Shown here in pieces: positions 46,433 to 55,599 of a DNA stretch of 64,000 nt. This DNA comes from JARFVT01 sp036677425 (GTDB taxonomy: Bacteria > Pseudomonadota > Alphaproteobacteria > UBA8366 > Aestuariispiraceae). Location of the stretch: the NCBI GenBank assembly GCA_036677425.1, contig JARFVT010000013.1, positions 992,001 to 1,056,000 on the forward strand, given 5' to 3'. The notes below the pieces were generated by a model. It ran no database searches and was not told where the DNA came from. It saw only the letters and a program-made list of their open reading frames with translations. The position numbers and the translations under genes were made by a program. Position 1 is the first letter of the stretch. Each line of letters starts with the position of its first letter.

Positions 46433-47635
46433 ATGAAGCCCTTTATTATAATTACTATCATCATATTAGCAGCTATTTTTTCTGGATATTATGTTTGGTG
46501 GCATTATATTGCAGGTAGAATGGAAAATATTATTTCTACCAAAATTAGTGAATTGCGTATCGAAGGATATCAAGCATATCACGGCAAAATGAAAATATCA
46601 GGTTTTCCATTTAAAATTTCATTAAATATACCATCACCATTATTGGTTACACCAAATGGTGAGGTTAATTATAAAGGCGATGGGTTATTATTATCGACAT
46701 CACCGTTAAATATTATTAATTATGATTTAGATATTATTGGTAAACAGTCAATAAATCTTAATTTAGGCGGCATATATGATAAATTTAATATTAAAACCAA
46801 TGAACCATCGATTAAAATTAAATTTGCATTTAATGGAAGGTTGAAAAAAATATCATTATCATTTGATGCTATTGATATAATAGGGCGTAATTATTTTAAT
46901 CGCAGCAGCAGCGATAATCTTACCATTGATATTAATTTTGTTGAAATGCCTTATTTAAACAATCTTGGTAAAGATGTTATCGGTCAGGCAATTGTTTTAG
47001 ATTTTAGTGCCGATGAAATTAAATTACCAAAATCTGCCATAAATTCGATTGCTATGGATATTAATCATCTATCAACAAAATTGAATATTATAACCAAAAA
47101 TCCATTTAAATATATAAATTATAATATAGCCGATTTTTTATCTGAGATACAAAAATATGATGGTGAGATTGATATAATCGATTTGGCAATTAAATGGGGC
47201 GATTTACATCTAACTGGCTATGGTAATATGGCGTTGGATGAAAAGTTATATTTAATGGCTAAATTTAATGCAAAAATATCTGGGCTTGAGAAAACTATTA
47301 AAAAATTATCAAAAGACGGTGTGATAAATCCAAAAATAGCAAAATTATCAACTTTTGGCTTAAAATTAATAAGTAAAAAGGCAGATTCTTCAAATATTAG
47401 TAATGCCAGCTTACAAATCACAAGCAATTCAGGCTATGTATATTTAGGGCCATTGAAAATTATGCAAATTAATCCTGTAGATCAATGGTTTAATGGGGTT
47501 ATGGTTAATAGTTCGGAAAATATGATAAAATTTGCGCCGATAGGTAAGGTAAAAATTGAAACAAAGATTAACGACATTCAACCGCCAAATAAACCACCAA
47601 TGGTCAGCCATCAAGGTTTAATTAATCTCGACTAA
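46433..47635 (+). CDS. DUF2125 family protein
   Basis: 400 residues. One N-terminal membrane anchor or signal (residues 4-22), then YYVWWHYIAGRMENIISTKI and GYQAYHGKMKISGFPFKISL, the start pattern of DUF2125 (W...A, then ISGFPFR-like). The remainder is beta-rich, as in periplasmic AsmA/translocation-module-like domains. Function unknown; it probably lies in the periplasm. It begins 56 nt after cobW but is found in other contexts in the class, so a link with cobalamin is not implied. It converges on the broken dehydrogenase gene. Confidence 0.8.
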   Translation: MKPFIIITIIILAAIFSGYYVWWHYIAGRMENIISTKISELRIEGYQAYHGKMKISGFPFKISLNIPSPLLVTPNGEVNYKGDGLLLSTSPLNIINYDLDIIGKQSINLNLGGIYDKFNIKTNEPSIKIKFAFNGRLKKISLSFDAIDIIGRNYFNRSSSDNLTIDINFVEMPYLNNLGKDVIGQAIVLDFSADEIKLPKSAINSIAMDINHLSTKLNIITKNPFKYINYNIADFLSEIQKYDGEIDIIDLAIKWGDLHLTGYGNMALDEKLYLMAKFNAKISGLEKTIKKLSKDGVINPKIAKLSTFGLKLISKKADSSNISNASLQITSNSGYVYLGPLKIMQINPVDQWFNGVMVNSSENMIKFAPIGKVKIETKINDIQPPNKPPMVSHQGLINLD

Positions 47636-47646
47636 TAATAATTATT

Positions 47647-48902
47647 TTAAATATTAAAACGTTCTGGGCTATAGGCGGATATATTAAGGCTAGATGGTTT
47701 ATTAGTTGCAATTTCAGCAATAATTTTGCCCGTTATTCCACCCAATGTCATGCCAAGATGTTGATGGGCAAAGGCAAGTATCACATCAGGCATTTCACGG
47801 CTGCGGCCAATCACGGGCAGTGAGTCCGGCATGGTGGGGCGGTAACCTAACCAACTGCTATCAATTTTATAATCGGCTAAATTTGGTAATATTTCTTTAG
47901 CGGATTTTTCAATAAATTCAATGCGTTTTTGGCTTTTTTTATCACTTAAACCACCGAATTCAACCGTTCCTGCGGCACGAATACCATTCATTATTGGTGA
48001 TATGAAAACGCCATGCTCAATGCAACTAATCGGTCTTTTAATCAAGTCATTGGCTTTATTAAACATCACATGATAGCCGCGTTCTGCTTCTAATGGCAAT
48101 CTATCAACGCCGCCGCATTTAATTCTTGTTGAAAATGCCCCAGCGGCAATAACTGCTTGTTTAGCAAAAATATGGTTATTTTCAGAAATAATTTTAACGC
48201 CGCCAGTAGGTTCTTTATTGATTTTTATAATATCAAGCTTAGTAAATTTACCACCAGATTTAATAAAATTATCAGCCAGCCTTTTTACCATCAAGGCTGG
48301 ATCAATAATATTCCATGCATCTTGATAAAATACTCCCTTATAAAATGGTAATTTTACGTTACCTTCTATATGGCGCAAGTCATCGGGTGTTATGATGCTG
48401 GTGCTATATTGTTTTTTTGTTAAGGTTTCTATTTTTTTTGCCGAAGCAGCAAAATTTTTTGAAGTTTTATATAATTCAACTACGCCAAGTTTTTTTATTA
48501 AATCAAAGGCTTTTGCATCTTCTAATAATGGCGTTATGCCGTCTTTTGCATATCGGCATAAATATTCGATATCAGATGCAATTTTTATTGCAGATTCAGC
48601 ACGGCAATTAATTAAAAATTGCATGAACCATGGTATCATAGTCATAACATATGGAAATCTCAGGGCAAGCGGCTATTTTTGGCAAATATCTTTTGTGGTA
48701 ATTGTTTTATCAATGATGGGTCATTTAAGGCAGAACAAGAATAATCGCCAAAAACCCCTGCATTGCCAGATGACGCGCCAAGCCCATGTTGATCACGGTC
48801 GATTAAAACAACCTTTAGCCCTTGACGTTGTAACCATAATGCCGATGAAACGCCAACAATACCTGCGCCAATAACGGCAATATCAATTTTTTTATCGCTC
48901 AT
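47647..48902 (-). pseudogene. DadA-like FAD-dependent D-amino acid dehydrogenase, one-base frameshift
   Basis: The N-terminal frame from ATG 48902 gives the FAD site IDIAVIGAGIVGVSSALWLQ, then GLGASSGNAGVFGDYSCSAL and PSLIKQLPQKIFAKNS, and stops at TGA 48660. The next frame carries LALRFPYVMTMIPWFMQFLI and the rest of a DAO-fold enzyme to VILAFAHQHLGMTLGGITGK and the stop at 47647. Restoring one C near 48668 (AGCCGCTT to AGCCCGCTT) rejoins the frames as NSPLALRFPY, which fits the family. Intact homologues oxidise D-amino acids at the membrane. This is loss of one base in a C run: a recent mutation or a sequencing error. Confidence 0.8.
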
Positions 48903-48929
48903 TATCATTAACCATTTTATTACTCATAT

Positions 48930-49904
48930 TTAATTTATATCTTGCTGCATATCTATTTTTGTTTCTGGTTCAACTGCACTAAATGTTCCTGCTTGACCTT
49001 CTTCAATGATGCCACGGCGTATATCCCTCGTTCTGGTGAACCATTCAAATAATTTATCGCCATCGCCCCATCTTATGGCGCGTTGCAATGCCGATAAATC
49101 TTCACTAAATCGCCCAAGCATTTCAAGTGATGCTTCTTTATTTGCAAGAAAAATATCGCGCCACATAGTTGGATCAGAACAGGCAATTCTGGTGAAATCG
49201 CGAAATCCACTGGCAGAAAATTTAATAACTTCGCTGGTTTCAATCATATCATTTTCATTGGCATTTTCACGGGCAAGCTGGCTTTCAAGATCGGCCGCAG
49301 TACCAACGATTGTATAGGCGATTATATGCGGTAGGTGGGATGTTATCGCCAATACCCTGTCATGGTGATCTTTATTCATCACCTCTACCTTTGCGCCAAT
49401 TGTGGTTAACATTAATTCAAGTTTTTTAAGGGCGATGTTATTATTTTCTTCTATTGGTGTTAAAATCCAATAGCGATCTTTAAATAATTCGGAAAATCCA
49501 GCCTCTGGCCCTGAATCCTCTGTACCCGCGATGGGATGGCCTGGAATAAAATATATATCAGATGAAATATACGGTGTTATATCGTCAATCACCGATTTTT
49601 TACATGATCCTACATCGGTTAATGTTGCACCAGGTTTAATATGCGGGGCAATTTTTTTGGCGATATTTTTATATGCCCCCAATGGTGTGCATATAACGAT
49701 TAAATCCGCATCTTTGACCATATCTTCGATATTTTCAAATGCTTGATCGATAAAGCCTAATTCCAATGCTTTATCCATGGTTGCTTTTGTTCTTGAAGAG
49801 CCGATAATTGATTGACAAAGACCATGTTTTTTCATAGCAAGAGCCAATGATGACCCAATAAGGCCCAAGCCGATTAACGCAACTTTTTCATATAAAATTG
49901 TCAT
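48930..49904 (-). CDS. tyrA: Prephenate/arogenate dehydrogenase
   Basis: 325 residues from ATG 49904, which lies 2 nt after the hisC stop; the frame extends further upstream only inside hisC. NAD(P) site KVALIGLGLIGSSLALAMKK, then DADLIVICTPLGAYKNIAKK, TDVGSCKKSVID and the prephenate-binding GHPIAGTEDSGPEAGFSELF. The helical C-terminal half includes TSHLPHIIAYTIVG and ASGFRDFTRIACSDPTMWRD. It makes the last dehydrogenation towards tyrosine. There is no ACT domain. The operon order chorismate mutase-hisC-tyrA indicates aromatic amino acid synthesis. Confidence 0.92.
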   Translation of the reverse strand: MTILYEKVALIGLGLIGSSLALAMKKHGLCQSIIGSSRTKATMDKALELGFIDQAFENIEDMVKDADLIVICTPLGAYKNIAKKIAPHIKPGATLTDVGSCKKSVIDDITPYISSDIYFIPGHPIAGTEDSGPEAGFSELFKDRYWILTPIEENNNIALKKLELMLTTIGAKVEVMNKDHHDRVLAITSHLPHIIAYTIVGTAADLESQLARENANENDMIETSEVIKFSASGFRDFTRIACSDPTMWRDIFLANKEASLEMLGRFSEDLSALQRAIRWGDGDKLFEWFTRTRDIRRGIIEEGQAGTFSAVEPETKIDMQQDIN

Positions 49905-49906
49905 TG

Positions 49907-50992
49907 TTATTTTTTCATAAATTGCTGTAAAACTATGATTACCTTTTGGCATTCTTCTTCTAAACCAATGGTAAAACGGATATATTCAGATAAACCATAA
50001 CCGCCCATTGCCCTTGCAATGATACCATTTTTTAACATATAATCATATGCTTGTTTGGCTGTTTTATCGTCATCAAAACCCGCCAGTAAAAAATTACCAA
50101 CCGATTGCGGCACATTAAGGCCAAGTGATTTTAATTCACTGCTAAATTTTTTCAACATATAATCATTATGTTTTTTTGATTTTTCCATATGTTGGGTATC
50201 TTCCATCGCGGTGATACCTGCGGCCTGTGCCGAAGAATTAACATTAAATGGCCCGCGAATACGGTTGATTAAATCGGCTATAACTGGACTGCAATAACAC
50301 CAACCTAAACGTAAACTAGCCAAGCCGAATATTTTTGAAAAAGTCCGTGTCATGATAATATTATCGTGATTTTCAACCAATTTTGAGCCATCTTCATAAT
50401 CGGCATTTGATACATATTCCGCATATGCAGCATCAATAACTAAAATAACATTATCGGGCAATCCATTGGCAAGCCTTGTCATTTCATCATTCGAAATATA
50501 TGAGCCAGTTGGATTATTAGGATTGGCAATGAAAATAATTCTTGTTTTATCATTAATCGCATTAAGTATGGCATCAACATCGGTGGTTAGGTTTTTTTCT
50601 GCAATGCTAATAGGGGTTGCACCAACCTGCATTGCATTAATTTTATACATTAAAAAACCATGCTGTGAATATATTATTTCATCGCCAACGCCTGCAAAAA
50701 TTCTGGTTATAAAGGTCAATAATTCATCACTGCCCGCACCACAAATAATATTATCAACATTTAAATTAAATCTTGTGGCAATTGCGTTGCGTAGCTTTGT
50801 CGCGCCACCATCTGGATAACGAAATAAATTATCCGCAGCCATTTTATAGCTGGCGATTACTTTTTCACCAGCACCAAGTGGGTTTTCATTGGCAGATAGA
50901 ATTATAGGCTTAACACCATCGATTATTTCATGCTCACCCGGGATATAAATTGGTGCATCCTTAATACCAGGGCGAATATTAAATTTTGTCAT
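49907..50992 (-). CDS. hisC: Histidinol-phosphate / aromatic aminotransferase
   Basis: 361 residues. Class I/II PLP enzyme with PIILSANENPLGAGEKV, IICGAGSDELLTFITRIFAG, FIANPNNPTGSYISNDEM, and the PLP lysine in IMTRTFSKIFGLASLRLGWC. The ANENP motif and length define the HisC family. Placed between chorismate mutase and tyrA, it probably transaminates prephenate or phenylpyruvate as well as, or instead of, imidazole acetol phosphate, as reported for HisC-like enzymes in other bacteria. Confidence 0.88.
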   Translation of the reverse strand: MTKFNIRPGIKDAPIYIPGEHEIIDGVKPIILSANENPLGAGEKVIASYKMAADNLFRYPDGGATKLRNAIATRFNLNVDNIICGAGSDELLTFITRIFAGVGDEIIYSQHGFLMYKINAMQVGATPISIAEKNLTTDVDAILNAINDKTRIIFIANPNNPTGSYISNDEMTRLANGLPDNVILVIDAAYAEYVSNADYEDGSKLVENHDNIIMTRTFSKIFGLASLRLGWCYCSPVIADLINRIRGPFNVNSSAQAAGITAMEDTQHMEKSKKHNDYMLKKFSSELKSLGLNVPQSVGNFLLAGFDDDKTAKQAYDYMLKNGIIARAMGGYGLSEYIRFTIGLEEECQKVIIVLQQFMKK

Positions 50993-51055
50993 TATAAATA
51001 TACCTACTATATGACTGCTTAGATTTAGCTTATATTATTTAAAAATATTAAACAT

Positions 51056-51907
51056 CTAGTTTTTATTAAAATCATCATTATCAATTGTTTTTGCATAATT
51101 ACCAATGATATAAATACGCTTTACCATGTCCCTTACGGTTATCATTTCAAGCCTTATATCGTCTAATTTAATAAAATCATCGACTATAACTAAATGCATC
51201 CAATGTTTATCTTCTTGAATTGATGCGGTGAAATCAAAATCTAATCGTGACTTTTTAATTATTTGATGCAGGGCATTACGGCTTAATTGTGTATTTGTTT
51301 CAATTACAATTAATGTTCTATCTTTACCAGTTGGAATGGGTTCTAATTTTGCAATTGCAAAGGCCTCTATATATTTGTCACGTGTATTGCTAATGCCTGC
51401 GAATGGTAATTTTGAAATTACCTTGGGTGCATTGGCAACACAAAGCGACGTCCACCATGGGTTTGGATTATCGCTTGCTGGTGCAGGTAAAACCGCAACG
51501 CCAACCTTACCTTCAAATACTAAGTTTAATGTATCCCTTATGGAAGATATAGCAGATATTGGCGTTTGTGCGCCAAATTGATCACGGGCTAAATCCCACA
51601 TGCTTTGGTTTTGATCATCGACAAAAACTGCGATGGAATAATCCGCTTGAAGCTGTGTGAATGCGGCGACCATTTCCGACCATATGCGTGCTAATGCTTC
51701 AAAAGGAAAGCTACCCTTATGCCTTGCGGCAAGTCTTCGCAACATTTGGGCTTCTCTCGATGGTCTGATTGGAAGTTGTTTTTTGGATATGCCTTTTGCA
51801 GCCGCCACATGCGATACAACATCGGCACGTTGCATTAACAAATCATGGATAGAATCGTCAATATCATCAATTTTTTTTCGTAAATCATCTAGAGAATATT
51901 TTGACAT
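51056..51907 (-). CDS. Chorismate mutase with C-terminal PheA-like region
   Basis: 283 residues. The first 90 residues are an AroQ-type chorismate mutase (LDDLRKKIDDIDDSIHDLLM, QRADVVSHVAAAKG, PIRPSREAQMLRRLAARHKG). The remaining 190 are weakly like the prephenate dehydratase/periplasmic-binding fold and an ACT-like end (TLIVIETNTQLSRNALHQII), but the canonical TRF dehydratase motif is replaced by SNTRDKYIE, so dehydratase activity is doubtful. It converts chorismate to prephenate for the adjacent hisC and tyrA. The gene is divergent from cbiX over a 246-bp region. Confidence 0.8.
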   Translation of the reverse strand: MSKYSLDDLRKKIDDIDDSIHDLLMQRADVVSHVAAAKGISKKQLPIRPSREAQMLRRLAARHKGSFPFEALARIWSEMVAAFTQLQADYSIAVFVDDQNQSMWDLARDQFGAQTPISAISSIRDTLNLVFEGKVGVAVLPAPASDNPNPWWTSLCVANAPKVISKLPFAGISNTRDKYIEAFAIAKLEPIPTGKDRTLIVIETNTQLSRNALHQIIKKSRLDFDFTASIQEDKHWMHLVIVDDFIKLDDIRLEMITVRDMVKRIYIIGNYAKTIDNDDFNKN

Positions 51908-52047
51908 TTAGTTAATCCAAATATATTTATTACAAATGAAGGAAAAGCTTTTTAATTTTTAACTCTTATTTTATGCGATTGACAAGTAAATTATCAAATT
52001 TAAGCTGACAAACAGCCTAATCTGATGATATTATAATATGATAAGCA

Positions 52048-52079
52048 CCCGTTCCAATTTCGGGGCAAATTAAAATTGG
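52048..52079 (+). other. Possible H-type pseudoknot in the cbiX leader
   Basis: CCCG at 52048-52051 can pair with CGGG at 52061-52064, and CCAATTT at 52054-52060, inside that loop, can pair with AAATTGG at 52073-52079. The two helices interlock as in compact pseudoknot riboswitches. No known riboswitch consensus, including the cobalamin B12 box, was recognised, so this is only a structural candidate about 75 nt upstream of cbiX. Confidence 0.25.
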
Positions 52080-52153
52080 CAGGATCATTATAATTAATAA
52101 TATCCGTAAGATTTAAACATGCAAATGAGAACCCATGAAAGGCGGGGGCAAAT

Positions 52154-53230
52154 ATGTCTAATATTATTCCAGAATATGATATTTCTGGTAAAAAAATTGG
52201 TATTATGGTTTGTGGTCATGGATCACGCGATAATGCCGCAGTTGAACAATTTAAACAGGTAAGCCAACAATTAAAACAAAAATGGCAACATTTACCAGTT
52301 GAATATGGTTTTTTAGAATTTGCAACACCGATAATTCGTAACGGGCTTGATAGTTTAATAAAACAAGGTTGCAAGAAAATTTTGGCTATACCGGGCATGC
52401 TATTTGCTGCAGGTCATGCAAAAAATGATATTCCATCAGTATTAAATACTTATCAGGCAACTCACCCCGATGTTGAAATTATTTATGGTCGTGAATTAGG
52501 CGTTGATTTAAGAATGTTAAAGGCGGCAGGCGACCGTATAACCACGGCGGTTGATGGGCTTGATGGTGATATCAAAAAAACTGATACTATGTTGGTGGTG
52601 GTTGGGCGCGGCGCAAGTGATCCTGATGCGAATTCAAATGTAAGTAAAATGACAAGAATGTTATGGGAAGGGCTTGGTTTTGGCTGGGCTGAAACATGTT
52701 ATTCTGGTGTTACCTTTCCATTGGTTGAGCCGGGGTTAGAACATTTTACAAGGCTTGGTTATAAACGTATAATTATTTTTCCTTATTTTTTATTCACGGG
52801 CATTTTAGTTAATCGTATTTATCAATCGGTTGATGTTGTCGCAGCCAAACATCCAGATATTGAATTTATTAAAGCGCCATATTTAAATGATCACCCATTG
52901 GTGATGGATGTTTTTGCCAGCAGGGCATTAGAAATTTTAAATGGCGGCAATGTGATGAATTGCCAAATGTGCAAATTTCGCGAACAATTGCTTGGTTTCG
53001 AAGCCGAAGTGGGCATGGCACAAGAAAGCCATCATCATCATGTGGAAGGCATTAATGACAAGTCTGATGATATTCATAATCACAGCCATGAGCATAATCA
53101 CAGCCATGAGCATAATCACAGCCATGAGCATAATCACAGCCATGAGCATCACCATCATCCATATCCACATGCAGATCACCCATTAGGGCCGATCACCTTG
53201 GAAAATGGTTATAAAGTAAATAATGAATAA
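52154..53230 (+). CDS. cbiX: Sirohydrochlorin cobaltochelatase CbiX with His-rich tail
   Basis: 358 residues. Two chelatase half-domains are visible: the first begins IGIMVCGHGSRDNAAVEQFK, the second MLVVVGRGASDPDANSNVSK, with FEWAxT-like FGWAETCYSGVTFPLVEPGL following. NCQMCKFREQL near residue 265 carries two cysteines. The C-terminal 70 residues are a metal-binding tail of repeated His-Ser-His-Glu-His-Asn, a cobalt store known from several long CbiX proteins. It inserts cobalt early, into sirohydrochlorin. The ribosome site GGCGGGGG ends 6 nt before ATG. It heads the corrin-ring operon. Confidence 0.92.
   Translation: MSNIIPEYDISGKKIGIMVCGHGSRDNAAVEQFKQVSQQLKQKWQHLPVEYGFLEFATPIIRNGLDSLIKQGCKKILAIPGMLFAAGHAKNDIPSVLNTYQATHPDVEIIYGRELGVDLRMLKAAGDRITTAVDGLDGDIKKTDTMLVVVGRGASDPDANSNVSKMTRMLWEGLGFGWAETCYSGVTFPLVEPGLEHFTRLGYKRIIIFPYFLFTGILVNRIYQSVDVVAAKHPDIEFIKAPYLNDHPLVMDVFASRALEILNGGNVMNCQMCKFREQLLGFEAEVGMAQESHHHHVEGINDKSDDIHNHSHEHNHSHEHNHSHEHNHSHEHHHHPYPHADHPLGPITLENGYKVNNE
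53081..53152 (+). repeat. Four 18-bp repeats coding for the CbiX His tail
   Basis: CACAGCCATGAGCATAAT occurs three times exactly (53081, 53099, 53117), and a fourth copy at 53135-53152 differs only in its last two bases. Each unit codes HSHEHN, in frame. Near-identity at DNA level suggests recent slippage expansion of the metal-binding tail. Confidence 0.95.
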
Positions 53231-53242
53231 TGGTGATTTAAA

Positions 53243-53932
53243 ATGTTTGATTATATTCGTGATCCAAAGGCCATATATGATGCGTCATTCAAGGCAATAG
53301 ATGCGGCGATAGATTTATCAACTATACCCAAAAAAATGCGTCCAATCATCGCCAGAATGGTTCATTCGGTGGCTATGCCTGATATTTTGGAGGATATTAA
53401 ATGGTCGGATAATGCGGTCGATCATGGAATGGAGGCATTGGCAAATTCTGCAAATATTCTATGCGATGCGGAAATGGTTAAAATGGGCATAATTCATCGT
53501 AATTTACGTTATAATAACAATGTTATTTGCACATTAAATAATCCTTTAGTGATGGATATTGCCAAAAATAAACAAATAACTAGATCGGCAGCTGCGGTTG
53601 ATCTGTGGAAACCATATTTGCAAGATGGTGCAATCGTCGTTATTGGCAATGCACCAACCGCATTATTTTATTTGCTGGAACGTATAATTAAAGATGGCTG
53701 GCCAAAACCATCATTGATTTTAGGATTCCCCGTGGGTTTCATTGGTGCAGCCGAATCGAAACAGGCCCTGATTGATAATGCAGGGTTAGACCATGCGGGT
53801 GATATTCCATATATTACCATTAAGGGAAGATTAGGCGGCAGCGCAATGGCAGCAGCCAGCCTTAATGGGCTTGCCTTAAATTTTGATAGTAAGGTTAATC
53901 ATATGCAAGATACGCAAATAATGCGAGCTTGA
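53243..53932 (+). CDS. cobH: Precorrin-8X methylmutase
   Basis: 229 residues (CobH/CbiC). IARMVHSVAMPDILEDIKWS carries the catalytic His; ILCDAEMVKMGI, VVIGNAPTALFYLLERI and LILGFPVGFIGAAESKQAL, then IKGRLGGSAMAAASLNGLAL complete the family pattern. It moves the C11 methyl group to C12, giving hydrogenobyrinate or its cobalt form. The gene ends with UGA and precedes cobL by 7 nt. Confidence 0.93.
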   Translation: MFDYIRDPKAIYDASFKAIDAAIDLSTIPKKMRPIIARMVHSVAMPDILEDIKWSDNAVDHGMEALANSANILCDAEMVKMGIIHRNLRYNNNVICTLNNPLVMDIAKNKQITRSAAAVDLWKPYLQDGAIVVIGNAPTALFYLLERIIKDGWPKPSLILGFPVGFIGAAESKQALIDNAGLDHAGDIPYITIKGRLGGSAMAAASLNGLALNFDSKVNHMQDTQIMRA

Positions 53933-53939
53933 AGATAAA

Positions 53940-55190
53940 ATGACTAAAAAATTTAAAAATACAGCATGGTTAAATATAATTGGTATCGGTGAAGATGGCA
54001 TAGATGGATTAAGCCACATGGGGCGCGGTTTAATTAAAAATGCCAAGATTATCATCGGTGGTAGGCGACATCTATCCATGTTGCCAGATAATATCACCGC
54101 CAAAAAACAACAATGGCAATCGCCAATTGAAACAAGCATTAATCAGCTTGAAAAAATATATAAATCGGAAGAAAATACGTTAGTCCCCATATGTATTTTA
54201 GCATCTGGCGATCCAATGAACTATGGTATTGGTGTTAGTTTAATTGCAAAATTTGGCCTTGATGCGGTTAATATAATACCGCATATCAGTGCATTTAGCC
54301 ATATTTGCGCCCGCATGGGCTGGGCGATGGCGGATGTTGCCACCATATCAATTCATGGTCGCGATGATGATGGTTTTATTCGATATTTACAGCCAAATGC
54401 CAAGCTAGCTATTTTAACAAATGATGCGAATTCCACCGCCGAACTTACGGCAAAATTAGTTAAATATTCCATGGGTAGCAGCCATATAACCGCCTTTTCA
54501 AATATGGGTGGTGTAATGGAAAAAAATCAAAAAAATACTGCTGCAAATTGGGGTTATATTAAGACTGATAATTTAAATACATTGGCTATTCAAATTAAAA
54601 TGGATGCAAATTGCCATTGGTATAGCAGGCAGGCAAGCATTGCCGATCATGCGTTTATAAATGACGGGCAGTTAACTAAACGACAAATTCGTGCATTGAC
54701 TATGGCAAATTTAAAACCATATAAGGGCGGTGTTTTATGGGATATTGGCAGCGGTAGCGGATCTATTGCAATTGAATGGGCGCGGGCAGGCGGCAAGGCT
54801 ATTGCCATTGAAAATAACCAACAACGTTGCTTTAATATTGCCAAAAATGCAAAATATTTAGGGGTTTATGATGATATTAAAATCATCAATAAAAATGCGA
54901 TTGATGTGATTGGTAATATTGACTTAACCGCACCAGATGCAATTTTCATCGGCGGAGGGCTTAATAATAACGATCAAATGCTTGATATATGCTGGCGTAA
55001 ATTAAAAATATCAGGGGTATTTACCGCCAATAGCATCACAATTTCAAGCGAGACAAAATTATTGCAATTGCATAAGAAATGGGGTGGTGATATATCACGT
55101 CTGCAAATATCACATATTAAATCGCTAGGCAAAATGCAAGCATGGGATAGCGCGATGGCGGTAACATTGTATAATGTTACAAAAATATAA
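53940..55190 (+). CDS. cobL: Precorrin-6Y C5,15-methyltransferase / decarboxylase (CbiE-CbiT fusion)
   Basis: 416 residues. The N-terminal CbiE domain has LNIIGIGEDGIDGLS, IIIGGRRHLSML and CILASGDPMNYGIGVSL. The C-terminal CbiT domain (from about residue 235) has LTKRQIRALTMANLKPYKGG and the SAM site VLWDIGSGSGSIAIEWARAG, then FIGGGLNN. The protein methylates C5 and C15 and decarboxylates the C12 acetate side chain. The fused form is the common CobL arrangement. Confidence 0.93.
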   Translation: MTKKFKNTAWLNIIGIGEDGIDGLSHMGRGLIKNAKIIIGGRRHLSMLPDNITAKKQQWQSPIETSINQLEKIYKSEENTLVPICILASGDPMNYGIGVSLIAKFGLDAVNIIPHISAFSHICARMGWAMADVATISIHGRDDDGFIRYLQPNAKLAILTNDANSTAELTAKLVKYSMGSSHITAFSNMGGVMEKNQKNTAANWGYIKTDNLNTLAIQIKMDANCHWYSRQASIADHAFINDGQLTKRQIRALTMANLKPYKGGVLWDIGSGSGSIAIEWARAGGKAIAIENNQQRCFNIAKNAKYLGVYDDIKIINKNAIDVIGNIDLTAPDAIFIGGGLNNNDQMLDICWRKLKISGVFTANSITISSETKLLQLHKKWGGDISRLQISHIKSLGKMQAWDSAMAVTLYNVTKI

Positions 55191-55233
55191 TATTAAAAAA
55201 TACATTTTAAAATATAACTAAAAAGGTTTGTTA

Positions 55234-55599
55234 GTGAATAAGTTATTTAATGATTTTAAAGATATGCCGCTTTGGGAAGAGGCAAGTTCTTTAATGTTTG
55301 AGGTTATTGGTGCAATCGATTCTAATGCTGATATACAAGAACATATATTGCTGGATAACATATTGAAAATAGCGGTTAAATTACCAGTTGATCTAGCCTT
55401 TGCAGCAACTTGCCCTAATGCGGATATAATGAAGGCTATAACATCAACATTGCATTTGGCAATTTCATTAGAACATCATTTAAAGATATTAAATATTGAA
55501 AAACCAGCAAAATCCTTGAATCATTTTAAATATCATCTGATCGATCTAATCGAAGGTCATATCAATGGTGAATTTGATAATGATAATTATGATGAGTAA
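55234..55599 (+). CDS. Small four-helix-bundle-like protein of unknown function inside the cobalamin operon
   Basis: About 121 residues, all predicted helical, ending in an acidic tail (GEFDNDNYDE). I do not recognise it as a cobalamin enzyme. Its opening (LFNDFKDMPLWEEASSLMFE) and middle (ILKIAVKLPVDLAFAA, TSTLHLAISLEHHLKIL) resemble the pattern of S23/IVS-type four-helix-bundle proteins (FxxLxVWxxA, AxSxPxNxAEG, LxxAxxSxxELE), a fold also used by the Avd protein of diversity-generating retroelements. GTG 55234 is preferred because AAAGG lies about 8 nt upstream. Its last 8 bases overlap the cobI start, so it is translationally coupled to a cobalamin gene. Confidence 0.6.
   Translation: MNKLFNDFKDMPLWEEASSLMFEVIGAIDSNADIQEHILLDNILKIAVKLPVDLAFAATCPNADIMKAITSTLHLAISLEHHLKILNIEKPAKSLNHFKYHLIDLIEGHINGEFDNDNYDE

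Noticed and set aside
51908..52153. Cobalamin riboswitch upstream of cbiX
   Set aside because: No B12 box or conserved CCCCCGC/GCCACTG core in the expected order; only unrelated stem potential was found.
52937..53186. ORFs in other frames through the CbiX His tail with Met-Ala-Val-Ile-Met-Leu repeats
   Set aside because: They are translations of the 18-bp repeat in shadow frames and have no independent coding signs.
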